From Mesorhizobium sp. (GTDB taxonomy: Bacteria > Pseudomonadota > Alphaproteobacteria > Rhizobiales > Rhizobiaceae): a stretch of DNA of 64,000 bases. A program made the position numbers and the translations under genes. The notes below the pieces were generated by a model, which had not been told where the DNA came from, did no database searches, and saw only the letters and a list, made by a program, of their open reading frames with translations. The stretch is taken from NCBI GenBank assembly GCA_004020545.1, contig SAQE01000008.1:62001-126000 (forward strand). The letters are read 5' to 3'. Below, in pieces: positions 16,553 through 26,332 of this stretch (its first letter is position 1; each line of letters begins with the position of its first letter).

Positions 16553-17449
16553 ATGCAGAAAGTCAGGAAGGCAGTCATACCGGTGGCAGGGCTCGGAACG
16601 CGGTTCCTGCCGGCGACCAAGTCGATGCCGAAGGAAATGCTGCCCGTCGTCGACAAGCCTGTCGTGCAATATGCCGTGGACGAGGCGTTCGAGGCCGGCA
16701 TCGAGCACATCGTCTTCGTCACCGGCCGCAACAAGGCGGTCATCGAAGACTATTTCGACCTGCATCCGGAATTGATCGGAACGCTCGAGCAGACCGGCAA
16801 GAAGGCGCAGCTCCAGTCGCTGGAAAGCCTGCTCCCGGTGGCCGGCGCCACCAGCTTCATCCGCCAGCAGTCGCCGCATGGCCTCGGCCACGCCGTATGG
16901 TGCGCGCGCGATGTGATCGGCAACGAGCCCTTCGCCCTGCTGCTCCCCGACATGGTGTCCTTCGGGACGCCGGGCTGCCTCGCGGAAACCGTCGACCTCT
17001 ATCAGCGGACCGGCGGCAACGTCATCGCTGTCGAGCGCTGCGATCCTTCGGAAACCGGCAAATACGGCATCGTCGGCCGCGGCGCCGAGGTAGCCTCAGG
17101 CTTCGAGGTGACCGCCATGGTCGAGAAGCCGGCCCCTGCCAAAGCGCCGTCGAACTTCTACATCAACGGCCGCTACATCCTGCAGCCTGAGATATTCTCC
17201 CTGCTCGGCACGCAGCAGCGCGGCGCAGGCAACGAGATTCAGCTCACCGACGCCATGGTTCGCCTGGCCGAGAGCCAGCCGTTCTATGCCCAGCCCTTCA
17301 ACGGTCGCATGTTCGACTGCGGCTCCAAGGAAGGTTTCATCGAGGCCACCATCGCCTTTGCTCTGGCGCGCGACGACATGAAAGGACCAGTCTTCGAAAT
17401 GCTGCAGCAATTCGTCCGGTCGCACGAGCGCCGGGAAGTAGCCGCATAA
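16553..17449 (+). CDS. exoN: UTP-glucose-1-phosphate uridylyltransferase ExoN
   Basis: A 298-residue cytoplasmic nucleotidyltransferase that makes UDP-glucose from UTP and glucose-1-phosphate. Motifs are [21 protein letters not shown] at the N-terminus, LPDM (metal Asp), VEKP with the catalytic Lys, and [10 protein letters not shown]. The length is typical of GalU/ExoN. AGAAGGAAT precedes the ATG. UDP-glucose feeds both the glycosyltransferases and Ugd. There is a 75-base gap after exoO; it is called ExoN by synteny, but could also serve as the general GalU. Confidence 0.92.
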   Translation: MQKVRKAVIPVAGLGTRFLPATKSMPKEMLPVVDKPVVQYAVDEAFEAGIEHIVFVTGRNKAVIEDYFDLHPELIGTLEQTGKKAQLQSLESLLPVAGATSFIRQQSPHGLGHAVWCARDVIGNEPFALLLPDMVSFGTPGCLAETVDLYQRTGGNVIAVERCDPSETGKYGIVGRGAEVASGFEVTAMVEKPAPAKAPSNFYINGRYILQPEIFSLLGTQQRGAGNEIQLTDAMVRLAESQPFYAQPFNGRMFDCGSKEGFIEATIAFALARDDMKGPVFEMLQQFVRSHERREVAA

Positions 17450-17616
17450 TGCCCAAATTTTGGGTGCATATGCGAAATCGCGATGGCGCGACAGCCGCGC
17501 AAGCGCTTGGCCTTCTTGGCCAGGCGCCCCGTGGCACGAATGTTGCGTGGTCTTTTCTGGTAACGACGCCACTCTTCGAAGGCCGGTAGCGCCTGCAACC
17601 TGGAATTGGACCGAAG

Positions 17617-20001
17617 ATGAATTATGCCAACTTTCCTCTCGACAAGAGGATGCCATTGCCCAACGCCGAAGCGGAAAAGGGTGAAGACTTCATCGACGTC
17701 GAGCGTCTGCTTGGCATGGCGGCCCGGCAGGCCAAGGTGGTGGCGGTCTGCGCCATCATCGGTTTGTTCCTGGGCGTGATCTACCTGCAGACCACGCCCA
17801 AACAATTCACGTCCGTCTCGAGCGTGCTGATCGACGAGGGCCTGAACAAGGTCGTGGACGACATTTCGGCGGCCAATGCCACGGTACAGACGGACGCGAC
17901 CATCCTCAGCCAGATAGAAATTCTCAACTCGGCGCGGCTGGCGTCGGTGGTCGTCGACAAGCTGAAGCTCGACCAGAACGACGAGTTCATGTATCCGCCG
18001 CAATCGGCCCTTGCCAAGGGCATCGGTTTCCTGCGCGGCGTGGTTTCCTATTTTCGCGGCGGCTCGGGCACGGATGACATCCCCGGGATCCAGAATGTCG
18101 ACGCCGCGACGCGCCAGGCAATGATCACCGCCGCCCGTCACGACTATGCGGTCCTCAAGCTGCAGACCGACTTGATGGCGGATCGCGTCGGCCGCAGCAA
18201 CGTCATCACCTTGGGCTATCAGTCGGCGAATCCGGCCCTCGCGACGTCCATCACCAAGGCCTATGCCGAGGCCTACCTCGCCGATCAGCTCAATGCCAGC
18301 TTCGACGCCACCGAGCGCGCGGCCGTCTGGCTGCAGGGCAGGCTGACCGAGCTTCGTCAGAGCTCGCAGCAGGCCGCCATGGAGGTCGAGAAATTCAGGG
18401 CCGAACACGGTCTGTCCGCAAACAGCGACGGCCAGTTGATCAGCGGCAAGCAGCTTTCCGACCTCAACGCCCAGCTCATCATCGCGCAGGCCGATACCGC
18501 GCGCGCCAGCGCCCGCTACCAGCAGTACAAGGCGATCGTCGACAGCGGCTCCGAGAATGCCTTCAACGATTCGGCGATCGCATCCGATCAGCCGAGCAGC
18601 TCGGTCATCATCGGGCTCAAGACCCGTTATCTCGCCGTCTCCAAGCGGCTGCAGGATGTCGAGGCGAATTTCGGCAAGGACCACCCCCAGGCGGTGGCGC
18701 TCGCCAAGGAGAAGGCCGATGTGTCGGCGCAGATCTTCGGGCAGTTGAAGCAGATCACCGAAAGCTATCGCAACGACTTTCAAGTGGCGCAGGCGCGCGA
18801 GGCCGAGCTCAGGCAGAAGATCACGACCGCTGCCGGCCAGAGCTCGGCCGACAACGAGTCGCAGGTGAGGCTGAGGGAACTCGACCAGCAGGCGCAGGCG
18901 CTGTCCACGCTCTACCAGACCTTCCTCGGCCGCTATCAGGAAGCCTCGCAGCAGCAGTCTTTCCCCGTCGGCAAGGTCCGCATCATCTCGGACGCGAACA
19001 TGCCGCTTGCCGCGTCAAGCCCGCGCACCATCAGGGTGTTGGCGCTCTCGCTGGTGCTTGGCCTTATGCTCGGTGCCGGCTTCGGTGGCCTCAACGAATT
19101 CAACGAGCGCTTCTTCCGCACGGGCGAGGACATTCGCGACCGCGTCGGCCTGAAGTTCCTCGGCTACCTGCCCACGATCGGCGGCGGCAAGGCCAAGGAG
19201 ACGAAGCCGGACGACCTGCCGGCCGACGGCAAGGTCACCAGCCTGTCCGCCGCCGAGAAACGGGCGCGCATGCGGGTGAGCCTCGATGCGCCGGCCTCGA
19301 TGTTCGCCGAGACGCTTCGCAATGCCAAGATCGCCTTCGATGTCGTGATGGAGGACAAGGGCAGCCGCGTGATCGGCGTTGTCTCGGTCCTGCCCGGCGA
19401 AGGCAAGTCGACCGTGGCGGCGAACCTCGCTGGCCTGCTTGCCGCCAACGGCGCCAGGACATTGCTGATCGATGGCGACCTGCGCAATCCCGGCCTCAGC
19501 CGCAGTCTTGGCATGGAAGCCGAGCACGGGCTGATGGAGGCGGTGGTCAACGGGCAGACCTGGCAGTCGGTCGGCAAGGTCGACCGCCAGACCAAGCTGG
19601 CGATCATCCCCGCCGTGCTGCGTGGCCAGTTTTCGCACACCAGCGAGCTTCTGGGCTCGTCCGGCATGCGCCGCTTCATCGAGAACGCCCGGGAGACCTT
19701 CGAATACGTCATCGTCGACCTGCCGCCGCTCGGGCCCGTGGTCGACGCCAAGGCCTTCGCGCCGCTGGTCGACGGTTTCGTGCTCGTCACCGAATGGGGC
19801 CGCACGCCACGCGCCATGGTGCGCTCGATGCTGGAGCAGGAGCCCTATATCGCCGACAAGATCGTCGGCGCGGTGCTCAACAAGGTCGAGCTGAAGAAGC
19901 TGGCGAAATACGGCTCGCTCGGCGGCTCGGAAAGGTTCTTCGACCGCTACTCGAGTTATTACCTGGAGAAGTCGGACGCGCGCGCCAAGCAGGCCGCCTA
20001 G
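17617..20001 (+). CDS. exoP: EPS chain-length regulator / BY-kinase ExoP
   Basis: A 794-residue inner-membrane protein of the Wzc type. A Wzz domain starts after the first membrane segment (near residues 40-55, VVAVCAIIGLFLGVIYLQT) and contains a long periplasmic coiled coil. The second membrane segment is near residues 470-490. The cytoplasmic kinase has Walker A (LPGEGKSTVAANLAG), Walker A' (LLIDGDLRNP) and VIVDLPPLGPVVDA. The C-terminus has a short Tyr group (RYSSYY). It controls polymerisation and export of EPS. The ribosome site is weak. Its TAG shares bases with the LysR stop on the other strand. Confidence 0.93.
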   Translation: MNYANFPLDKRMPLPNAEAEKGEDFIDVERLLGMAARQAKVVAVCAIIGLFLGVIYLQTTPKQFTSVSSVLIDEGLNKVVDDISAANATVQTDATILSQIEILNSARLASVVVDKLKLDQNDEFMYPPQSALAKGIGFLRGVVSYFRGGSGTDDIPGIQNVDAATRQAMITAARHDYAVLKLQTDLMADRVGRSNVITLGYQSANPALATSITKAYAEAYLADQLNASFDATERAAVWLQGRLTELRQSSQQAAMEVEKFRAEHGLSANSDGQLISGKQLSDLNAQLIIAQADTARASARYQQYKAIVDSGSENAFNDSAIASDQPSSSVIIGLKTRYLAVSKRLQDVEANFGKDHPQAVALAKEKADVSAQIFGQLKQITESYRNDFQVAQAREAELRQKITTAAGQSSADNESQVRLRELDQQAQALSTLYQTFLGRYQEASQQQSFPVGKVRIISDANMPLAASSPRTIRVLALSLVLGLMLGAGFGGLNEFNERFFRTGEDIRDRVGLKFLGYLPTIGGGKAKETKPDDLPADGKVTSLSAAEKRARMRVSLDAPASMFAETLRNAKIAFDVVMEDKGSRVIGVVSVLPGEGKSTVAANLAGLLAANGARTLLIDGDLRNPGLSRSLGMEAEHGLMEAVVNGQTWQSVGKVDRQTKLAIIPAVLRGQFSHTSELLGSSGMRRFIENARETFEYVIVDLPPLGPVVDAKAFAPLVDGFVLVTEWGRTPRAMVRSMLEQEPYIADKIVGAVLNKVELKKLAKYGSLGGSERFFDRYSSYYLEKSDARAKQAA

Positions 20002-20930
20002 TCGTGACTATCGCGCGCCTGGGGCGAGGATTGACGCGCGACAAGTGAGACAACAGCTTCACGGATCCAGCGTTGGCCGCTGTGTCCGTGATTGCGCTCA
20101 TGCCACACCATTCCCACAGCAAAGCCTTCAACGGGGAGTGGACAGTCCATCACTTCAAGCTGGTCCGCCGAGTTGCGTACCAGCCGTTCCGGGACCAGCG
20201 CCACGAAGTCCGAGCGAGACACGATCTCGGGGACAAACAGGAACGAAGCCGCAGAGAGCACCACGTTGCGCTTGTGTCCGAGAGCAGCCAAAGCGCTGTC
20301 CAACGGCGTCACGAAGCTGCCTCCGTCCAAAGATACGATCACTTGCTCTAGCTCAGCAAATTCAGCGACCGTGATTCCGTCCCGCAGCCGTGGATGCTTC
20401 CGGCGGCCGATGAGCACATAGCGCTCGTCGAACAGATGGCGAGTGCGAAGACTTGGCGAGGCCGCCTGCGGCGTCATGAGTGCCAAATCCACGTCGCCGC
20501 GCGCCATCTGCGCTTCTAACTGCGCCACGTCCAGATTGCGGATCGCGACTCGAACACCGGGCGCTCGCGTCCTGAGTTCCACAACGAGCGGCTTGACCAC
20601 GGCCGCTTGTAGATAGTCCGTGCAAGCGATTGCGAAGGTTAGGTTGGCCTTCGCCGGATCGAAGTTCCTATGCGAAGCGACCGTGGCGCGAACTTGATCA
20701 AGGGCCTGGCGCAACGGATCGAGCAACTCCATTGCTTTGACCGTCGGCGTCATACCTCGCTGGGCAGGAATTAGCAGCGGGTCATCGAACTCGCGCCTGA
20801 GACGGTTCAGCTGGGCGCTTACCGCGGGTTGGCTCAGGTGCAGTCGGGCAGCCGCCTTCGTGACGTTCCGCTCCACCAGCAGCGTCTCCAGGGTAACCAA
20901 CAGATTGAGGTCCAGGCGCTTGGTATTCAC
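19998..20930 (-). CDS. LysR-family transcriptional regulator
   Basis: A 310-residue regulator. The HTH lies at residues 6-65 (LNLLVTLETLLVERNVTKAA, then LHLSQPAVSAQLNRLR), followed by the two-part effector domain. The start is GTG. It is divergent from the NmrA-type gene at 21084 with a 153-base gap, the usual layout in which a LysR protein controls its neighbour. It is not the nod-box NodD type as far as I can tell. The effector is unknown. Confidence 0.9.
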   Translation of the reverse strand: MNTKRLDLNLLVTLETLLVERNVTKAAARLHLSQPAVSAQLNRLRREFDDPLLIPAQRGMTPTVKAMELLDPLRQALDQVRATVASHRNFDPAKANLTFAIACTDYLQAAVVKPLVVELRTRAPGVRVAIRNLDVAQLEAQMARGDVDLALMTPQAASPSLRTRHLFDERYVLIGRRKHPRLRDGITVAEFAELEQVIVSLDGGSFVTPLDSALAALGHKRNVVLSAASFLFVPEIVSRSDFVALVPERLVRNSADQLEVMDCPLPVEGFAVGMVWHERNHGHSGQRWIREAVVSLVARQSSPQARDSHD

Positions 20931-21083
20931 AGGACGGATAGTAGCCGAACATTTTTATAATTTCCAATATAGCTCGCGCCAGCCGAGACTCCGTGGTCAA
21001 GGCCGACACGCGGCGCGTCCGAGGCCGTGGTGGAGGTCGATCGGGGGCGGAAAGCGGTTCCGCCCACAACCAGGATAATCAGC

Positions 21084-22076
21084 ATGAGCCAAGCCGATAC
21101 TTCCAAACCTCTGATCACCGTTGTTGGTGCCTCGAGCAAGCAAGGCCGTAGCGTCGCCAACTCCTTGCTCGACAGTGGGCGCTACCGGGTACGCGCCCTG
21201 ACGCGGCGCCTCGACAGCCAACCCGCGCAGGCCTTGGCGAAGAAGGGTGCCGAGGTCGTGGTGGCGCCTCTTGAGCTCGGCAGGCAGACCGATCTGACCG
21301 AAGCAATGAAAGGCTCGGCTGGGGCATTCTTGATGACGCCGCCCATCGTCAAGGTGCCGCCGGCGGAACCCGAACTTAGCCTGGGCAAGGAGTTGGCCGA
21401 TGCGGCGGTGGCCGCTGGCGTTGAGCACGTGGTGTTCAGCGGACTCGAAAATGTCGAAGCCATCACCGGCGGCACCAAGTGGGCGCCACATTTCACGGAC
21501 AAGGCAAAGGTAGAGGACTATATTCGCGGCTTGCCCGTCCGTAGTTCGTTTGTGTATCTGGCGTTTTACTACACAAACTTCCTGGAATACTACGTGCCGC
21601 GGGGCGGGGAGGACGGCATAACGTTTGCCATATACTTGCCGCCGGATATCCCCATGCCCTTCTGTGATCCGCTCACCGCGGCCGGCCCGCCGGTGCGCGA
21701 GATCTTTGACCACCCGGTGCGATACGCTGGCGAGGTTCTGCCTGTGATCGGCGAGTTTATCTCGGCGCAACAAATGGTGGACACGTTTGTGCGGGTCGCC
21801 GGAAAGCGCGCGCATTATGCGTCCGCCTATTCGCGTGAAGACCTGTTACGCCATTTTCCGGGTTTCGCCGACAATGAGCATCTCGTACGCGAGTTGGTGG
21901 GTATGGTCGAATACGCCGTCGAATATGGCTACTACGCCCCTGAGCGCGATCTGACCTGGAGTCGGAAAATCGATCCGGATGCTGTGACTTGGGAACAGAT
22001 CCTCAAGCGCAGCAAGTGGCAGGGCGACTTGCTGTCCTTTGGCGCCGCTCCAGATGCCGAGCTTGCGCCGACCTGA
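21084..22076 (+). CDS. NmrA-like NAD(P)-binding protein
   Basis: A 330-residue atypical short-chain dehydrogenase-like protein. The N-terminus LITVVGASSKQGRSVANSLL gives the GxxxxxG dinucleotide motif; it lacks the SDR catalytic YxxxK in the usual place, as in NmrA/HSCARG proteins that sense NADPH. The ATG at 21084 follows AGGATAA. It is divergent from the LysR gene and is the likely target of it. Catalytic or sensory role cannot be decided. Confidence 0.8.
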   Translation: MSQADTSKPLITVVGASSKQGRSVANSLLDSGRYRVRALTRRLDSQPAQALAKKGAEVVVAPLELGRQTDLTEAMKGSAGAFLMTPPIVKVPPAEPELSLGKELADAAVAAGVEHVVFSGLENVEAITGGTKWAPHFTDKAKVEDYIRGLPVRSSFVYLAFYYTNFLEYYVPRGGEDGITFAIYLPPDIPMPFCDPLTAAGPPVREIFDHPVRYAGEVLPVIGEFISAQQMVDTFVRVAGKRAHYASAYSREDLLRHFPGFADNEHLVRELVGMVEYAVEYGYYAPERDLTWSRKIDPDAVTWEQILKRSKWQGDLLSFGAAPDAELAPT

Positions 22077-22170
22077 GAGTGGTGAAACCGTGCCTGCGCC
22101 ATGACGGTGTCGCCGAGCGTTTCGTCTTCCGGAGCTCGGAGCGGCCCGAACTACTCTAAGGAACTCTCCC

Positions 22171-23007
22171 TCAGTCCTTGCTCGATAGCATCCGGCCATA
22201 TTTGCCGACGATCCTGACGGCCGTCAGCCGACCGGTCTCGAAGGCGCCGGTGTCGATGTCGAGCCGGCGTCCGTCGAGTTTCGGAACGTCCACGATGGTG
22301 TGTCCATGCACCACCCACCGATCGAGGCGATGTACGGCGCGGAAGAACTCCTCACGGATATTGAGCAGGTCGGCCTCGTCCTGCGCCTCCAGCGCGATGC
22401 CGGGCCTGATGCCGGCATGAACGAAGACGAAGTTGTCCGAACAGACCATCACCGGCAGCGTGCGCATGAAGGCGACGTGGGCGGCCGGGATGGCCGCGCG
22501 GATGCGCGCGTCCACCTCGTCGCTTGAACCGTAGAGGTCTGCCAGCCGCTCCGGATCGACGCCGTAGGAGAACAGCGTCTCCCGTCCGCCGACGCGGAGC
22601 CAAGGCTCCCGCGAGAGATAGCCGTCGAGATAGGCGAGCATCGCCACCTCGTGGTTTCCGGCCAGTGAGACGCGCAGGAAGCCTTTCGGCGGCGGCGCCA
22701 TGAGATGTTCGATCACGCGGCGCGATTGCGGCCCGCGGTCGACATAGTCGCCGAGCATGATGATGATCTTGCGGCCGCGGAACTGCTGCGCGTCGAGCTG
22801 GATCTTCTGCTCCAGCGCGCGCAGCTCGTCATGGCAGCCATGCACATCGCCGATCGCGTAGATCACCGTGTCGCGCATATCCATCACCAGCCGTTCGCGC
22901 GGCAAGGGTCGGGGTCGTCTCGATCGCTGGAACAGGCTCACGGGTTGAGGCTCGGGTACTCGCACTGGAATGCGCCTCGATATCACGCCGAATGCAAACA
23001 ATTCCAC
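22171..23007 (-). CDS. Serine/threonine-type metallophosphoesterase (PPP family)
   Basis: A protein of up to 278 residues. The PPP signature is complete: YAIGDVHGCHDEL, IIMLGDYVDRGPQS, LAGNHEV and a late VVHGHT, giving the two-metal site. It probably removes phosphate from proteins or nucleotides; prokaryotic PrpA/B-like enzymes are the nearest comparison. The first Met at 23007 adds a basic N-terminal tail; an internal Met at 22884 (MDMRDTVIYAIGD) is a possible start. No link with its neighbours is evident. Confidence 0.85.
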   Translation of the reverse strand: MELFAFGVISRRIPVRVPEPQPVSLFQRSRRPRPLPRERLVMDMRDTVIYAIGDVHGCHDELRALEQKIQLDAQQFRGRKIIIMLGDYVDRGPQSRRVIEHLMAPPPKGFLRVSLAGNHEVAMLAYLDGYLSREPWLRVGGRETLFSYGVDPERLADLYGSSDEVDARIRAAIPAAHVAFMRTLPVMVCSDNFVFVHAGIRPGIALEAQDEADLLNIREEFFRAVHRLDRWVVHGHTIVDVPKLDGRRLDIDTGAFETGRLTAVRIVGKYGRMLSSKD

Positions 23008-23053
23008 ACCGACGGCAACGCACCGCCGCTGCGGGAACTGGCGATGTTTTGTC

Positions 23054-24133
23054 TCAGGCAGCCCTGAGCCGGTAGCGGAAAAGCGTGTGGTCGAGCAGAA
23101 GCCGGACGCGCGGCTCGGCCTCGGCCGCCACCAGCCAGCTTGCGGCGATCATGGCTGCTCCGACGACCGGGATCGAGACGAGGTAGGGCACGCCTGCCCG
23201 GATCAGGGCGCCGAGCATCGCCGCGCCGACGACGTCGTGGATGAGATAGAGCGGATAGGTCATCAGCCCGATCCGGCGCCAGCCGCGCCAGGAAAGATCG
23301 AGCCTGAGCGACCACGCCATCAGCGCCACCGCGGCGAGGAAGACGATGACCGGCGGCGCGTAAGGCATCGCGGCTTCCACCTTGATGCTGTGCACGTCGA
23401 CGGAGCTGACGATCTGCAGCACGCCGCCGACGAGGAACAGAGCAATGAAGCCGAGGCGCGGGATGGTCACCGCCTTGAAGCGCATCAGCCACAGCAGCAC
23501 GCCGACGGCAAAGAAAGCGCCGTGATGCACCAGGGTGAGCTGCAGCCAGCGCGTCTCCGCGAAATCGGTCCAGCCGAAAGCGAAATAGAGGCACCAGAAC
23601 AGCGTGCTGCCGAGGCCGATAATGACGGCGACGGCTTCCATAAGATCGAAGCGGCCAAGCCGCAGCAGGATCCAGACGATGGCGTAGAAAGCGATCTCGA
23701 TGCCGAGCGTCCAGTAGACGCTGTCCACCCATGGCTCGAAAGGCACGAACAGCGCGGTGCGGGCAAGCCGCACCACCGTGTCCGTCGGCCAGGAAAGGCC
23801 GACCAGCAACAGCACGATCGCCGAGATCGGCGCGCAGACCCAGACCGCCGGCGCCAGCCGCCTGACGCGCGCCTCGAAGAACTTCAAGGGCGTCGAATTC
23901 TCCGCGCTGAAGGCAATGACAAAGCCGCTGATGACGAAGAACACCTGCACGCCGACCCAGCCTGAGCCGACGAAGGCCATCTCGGGGTGAGCCGGGATGC
24001 CGCCGGTGGCGCGTGCCGAGACACCGCCCGGAAACGCCCATACCCAGAAGCCGTAGTGATAGAACATCACCATGACGGCGGCCAGGAAACGCAATATGTC
24101 GACGCCGCCGAATGTCGTTTTGTGCTGAGCCAT
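23054..24133 (-). CDS. Membrane acyltransferase, family 3
   Basis: A 359-residue integral membrane O-acyltransferase (OafA/ExoZ/ExoH type) with about ten hydrophobic segments. Its N-terminus has GVDILRFLAAVMVMFYHY with the catalytic-type His of the family, and a later VFFVISGFVIAFS. It could acetylate or succinylate the EPS made by the exo genes or a lipopolysaccharide sugar. The substrate is inferred from place only. The start at 24133 is chosen over longer options because the family motif begins there. A PhaR-like dyad lies 49 bases upstream. Confidence 0.82.
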   Translation of the reverse strand: MAQHKTTFGGVDILRFLAAVMVMFYHYGFWVWAFPGGVSARATGGIPAHPEMAFVGSGWVGVQVFFVISGFVIAFSAENSTPLKFFEARVRRLAPAVWVCAPISAIVLLLVGLSWPTDTVVRLARTALFVPFEPWVDSVYWTLGIEIAFYAIVWILLRLGRFDLMEAVAVIIGLGSTLFWCLYFAFGWTDFAETRWLQLTLVHHGAFFAVGVLLWLMRFKAVTIPRLGFIALFLVGGVLQIVSSVDVHSIKVEAAMPYAPPVIVFLAAVALMAWSLRLDLSWRGWRRIGLMTYPLYLIHDVVGAAMLGALIRAGVPYLVSIPVVGAAMIAASWLVAAEAEPRVRLLLDHTLFRYRLRAA

Positions 24134-24174
24134 GCCGTGCCTTCGGAACGGCCCCCCAAGACGAACTTTAGGGT

Positions 24175-24196
24175 CTGTTGCTGCATTGCACAACAG
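24175..24196. promoter_or_regulatory. Dyad with PhaR/AniA-like box upstream of acyltransferase
   Basis: CTGTTG and CAACAG arms flank CTGCATTGCA. Inside is TGCATTGCACAA (24182-24193), an exact TGCRNYGCASMA match. It lies between the prpE 3' end and the acyltransferase start. It may be an operator or a weak hairpin. Confidence 0.4.
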
Positions 24197-24266
24197 GCGA
24201 TTGCAGTGCGGGACGAATTCATGAGACCGCCCGCCGTTGCAACCCGCTATCGAGGTGGCGACGCGG

Positions 24267-26174
24267 CTAGATCCCGATGCCGCGTCCCTTGAGCGCCGCC
24301 GTGATCTCATCGAGGATTGCAGGATCGTCGATGGTCGCCGGCATGGCCCATTCCTCCTTATCGGCGATCTTCTGCATCGTGCCGCGCAGGATCTTGCCGG
24401 AGCGCGTCTTCGGCAGGCGTTTGATCGTCACCACCGTCTTCAAGGCGGCGACCGGACCGATCCTTTCACGCACCAGGCCCACCACCTCGCTTTCGATGGC
24501 GCCGGTGTCGCGCGACACCCCGGCATTGAGCACGACGAAGCCGAGCGGCACCTGACCCTTCATCGCATCGGCGATGCCGATGACCGCGCATTCGGCGACA
24601 TCCGGATGCGCGGCCAGCACCTCCTCCATCGCGCCGGTCGAAAGCCGGTGGCCGGCGACGTTGATGATGTCGTCGGTGCGGGCCATGACATAGAGATAAC
24701 CGTCCTCGTCCACCATGCCGGCGTCGGCCGTCTTGTAGAAACCGGGGAACTCCTCGAGATAGGCCTGACGGAAGCGGGCGTCGGCATTCCAGAGCGTCGG
24801 CAGGCAGCCCGCCGGCAGCGGCAGCTTGACCACGACGTTGCCGAGCCTGCCGCGCGCCACCTCATGGCCGGCGTCGTCGAGAATGCGGATGTCGTAGCCC
24901 GGCATCGGCACGCCGGGCGAGCCGTATTTCACCGGCAAAAGTCCGAGCCCGGCCGGGTTGATCGTCATCGGCGAGCCGGTCTCGGTCTGCCACCAATGGT
25001 CGACGACCGGACGGTCGAGCTTCTGCTCCGCCCATTTGATGGTTTCCGGATCGGCGCGCTCGCCGGCGAGGAAAAGGGTGCGGAATTTCGACAGGTCGTA
25101 CTTCGACACAAACTCGCCCCTGGGGTCCTGTCCCTTGATGGCGCGGAAGGCGGTCGGCGCCGTGAACAGCGCCACCACGCCGTGCTCCGCTATCACCCGC
25201 CAGTAGGTGCCGGCGTCCGGCGTGCCGATCGGCTTGCCTTCGAAGAGCACGCTGGTGCAGCCATGCAGCAGCGGTCCGTAGACGATGTAGGAATGGCCGA
25301 CCACCCAGCCGACGTCGGAGGCAGCCCAGAACACTTCGCCGGGCTTGACGCCGAACTCATTGTCCATCGTCCATTTCAGCGCAACCATGTGGCCGCCATT
25401 GTCGCGCACGATGCCTTTCGGCTGCCCGGTCGTACCGGAGGTGTAGATGATGTAGAGCGGGTCGGTGGCTAGAACCGGCACGCAGTCGACATTGGCGCCG
25501 GCCGCGCGTTCACGCGCTACAGCATCGGCATAGTCGATGTCGTAATTGTCCTTCATCTCGCAGCGCAACTGCTCGCGCTGCAGGATCAGGCAGGCGTCGG
25601 GCTTGTGCTTCGACATCTCGATCGCCTTGTCGAGCAGCGGCTTGTAGGCGACGACGCGTCCAGGCTCCAGGCCGCAGGATGCCGAGATGATCAGCTTCGG
25701 TTTGGCATCGTCGATGCGGGTGGCGAGCTCATGCGAGGCGAAGCCGCCGAAGACCACCGAATGCACGGCGCCGATGCGGGAACAGGCGAGCATGGCGAAG
25801 GCGGCCTCGGCCACCATCGGCATGTAGATGATGACGCGGTCGCCCTTGCCGACGCCGCGGTTCTTGAGCACGGAGGCCAGCGCAACCACTTCGCGCTTTA
25901 ATTCGGCATAGGTGAATTTCCGCACCGTGCCGGTGATCGGGCTGTCGTGGATCAGCGCCAACTGGTCGGCGCGGCCGCCCGCCACGTGGCGGTCGATGGC
26001 GTTGAAGCAGGTGTTGCAGGTGGCGCCGACGAACCAGCGGCCATAGACGCCTGATGCGGGATCGAAGACGCTTTCGGCCGGTGAATACCAGTCGATCGCC
26101 TTGGCTGCCTCGGCCCAGAACCCTACGGGGTCGCGTTTCCAGCCCGCATAGACTTCGTGGTAGCGTGAGGCCAT
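24267..26174 (-). CDS. prpE: Propionate-CoA ligase PrpE
   Basis: A 635-residue AMP-forming acyl-CoA synthetase. It begins ASRYHEVYAGWKRDPVGFW; motifs are IIYTSGTTGQPKGI (P-loop), DHWWQTETGSP, YKTADAG and the C-terminal TRSGKILR with the acetylation-controlled catalytic Lys. The DVGWVVGHSY segment and length fit propionyl-CoA synthetases more than general acetyl-CoA synthetases. It activates propionate for the methylmalonyl or methylcitrate route. A strong GGAGGAAAAG precedes the ATG. Confidence 0.9.
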   Translation of the reverse strand: MASRYHEVYAGWKRDPVGFWAEAAKAIDWYSPAESVFDPASGVYGRWFVGATCNTCFNAIDRHVAGGRADQLALIHDSPITGTVRKFTYAELKREVVALASVLKNRGVGKGDRVIIYMPMVAEAAFAMLACSRIGAVHSVVFGGFASHELATRIDDAKPKLIISASCGLEPGRVVAYKPLLDKAIEMSKHKPDACLILQREQLRCEMKDNYDIDYADAVARERAAGANVDCVPVLATDPLYIIYTSGTTGQPKGIVRDNGGHMVALKWTMDNEFGVKPGEVFWAASDVGWVVGHSYIVYGPLLHGCTSVLFEGKPIGTPDAGTYWRVIAEHGVVALFTAPTAFRAIKGQDPRGEFVSKYDLSKFRTLFLAGERADPETIKWAEQKLDRPVVDHWWQTETGSPMTINPAGLGLLPVKYGSPGVPMPGYDIRILDDAGHEVARGRLGNVVVKLPLPAGCLPTLWNADARFRQAYLEEFPGFYKTADAGMVDEDGYLYVMARTDDIINVAGHRLSTGAMEEVLAAHPDVAECAVIGIADAMKGQVPLGFVVLNAGVSRDTGAIESEVVGLVRERIGPVAALKTVVTIKRLPKTRSGKILRGTMQKIADKEEWAMPATIDDPAILDEITAALKGRGIGI

Positions 26175-26332
26175 CGACTTTTCCTCCCCAGGAACGATTT
26201 ACCGTCTTGCAATAGACTAAGCCGCTTCTCGCAGCCATGTCTTCCTGCATTTTGGTCGACGTCGCCGGCAAATTTCTGCGAGCGGCGCTCCCCGTTGAAG
26301 CGCCGTTCTGGCTGTCCGGCATCGAAGTCGGC

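Noticed and set aside
19998..20930. LysR gene as a NodD-type nodulation regulator
   Set aside because: No nod box or nod genes are near, and the divergent NmrA-type gene is the more likely partner.
20951..20970. Promoter TATAAT at 20956 in the LysR/NmrA gap
   Set aside because: No acceptable -35 lies at the right distance on the plus strand, so I did not list it as a promoter.
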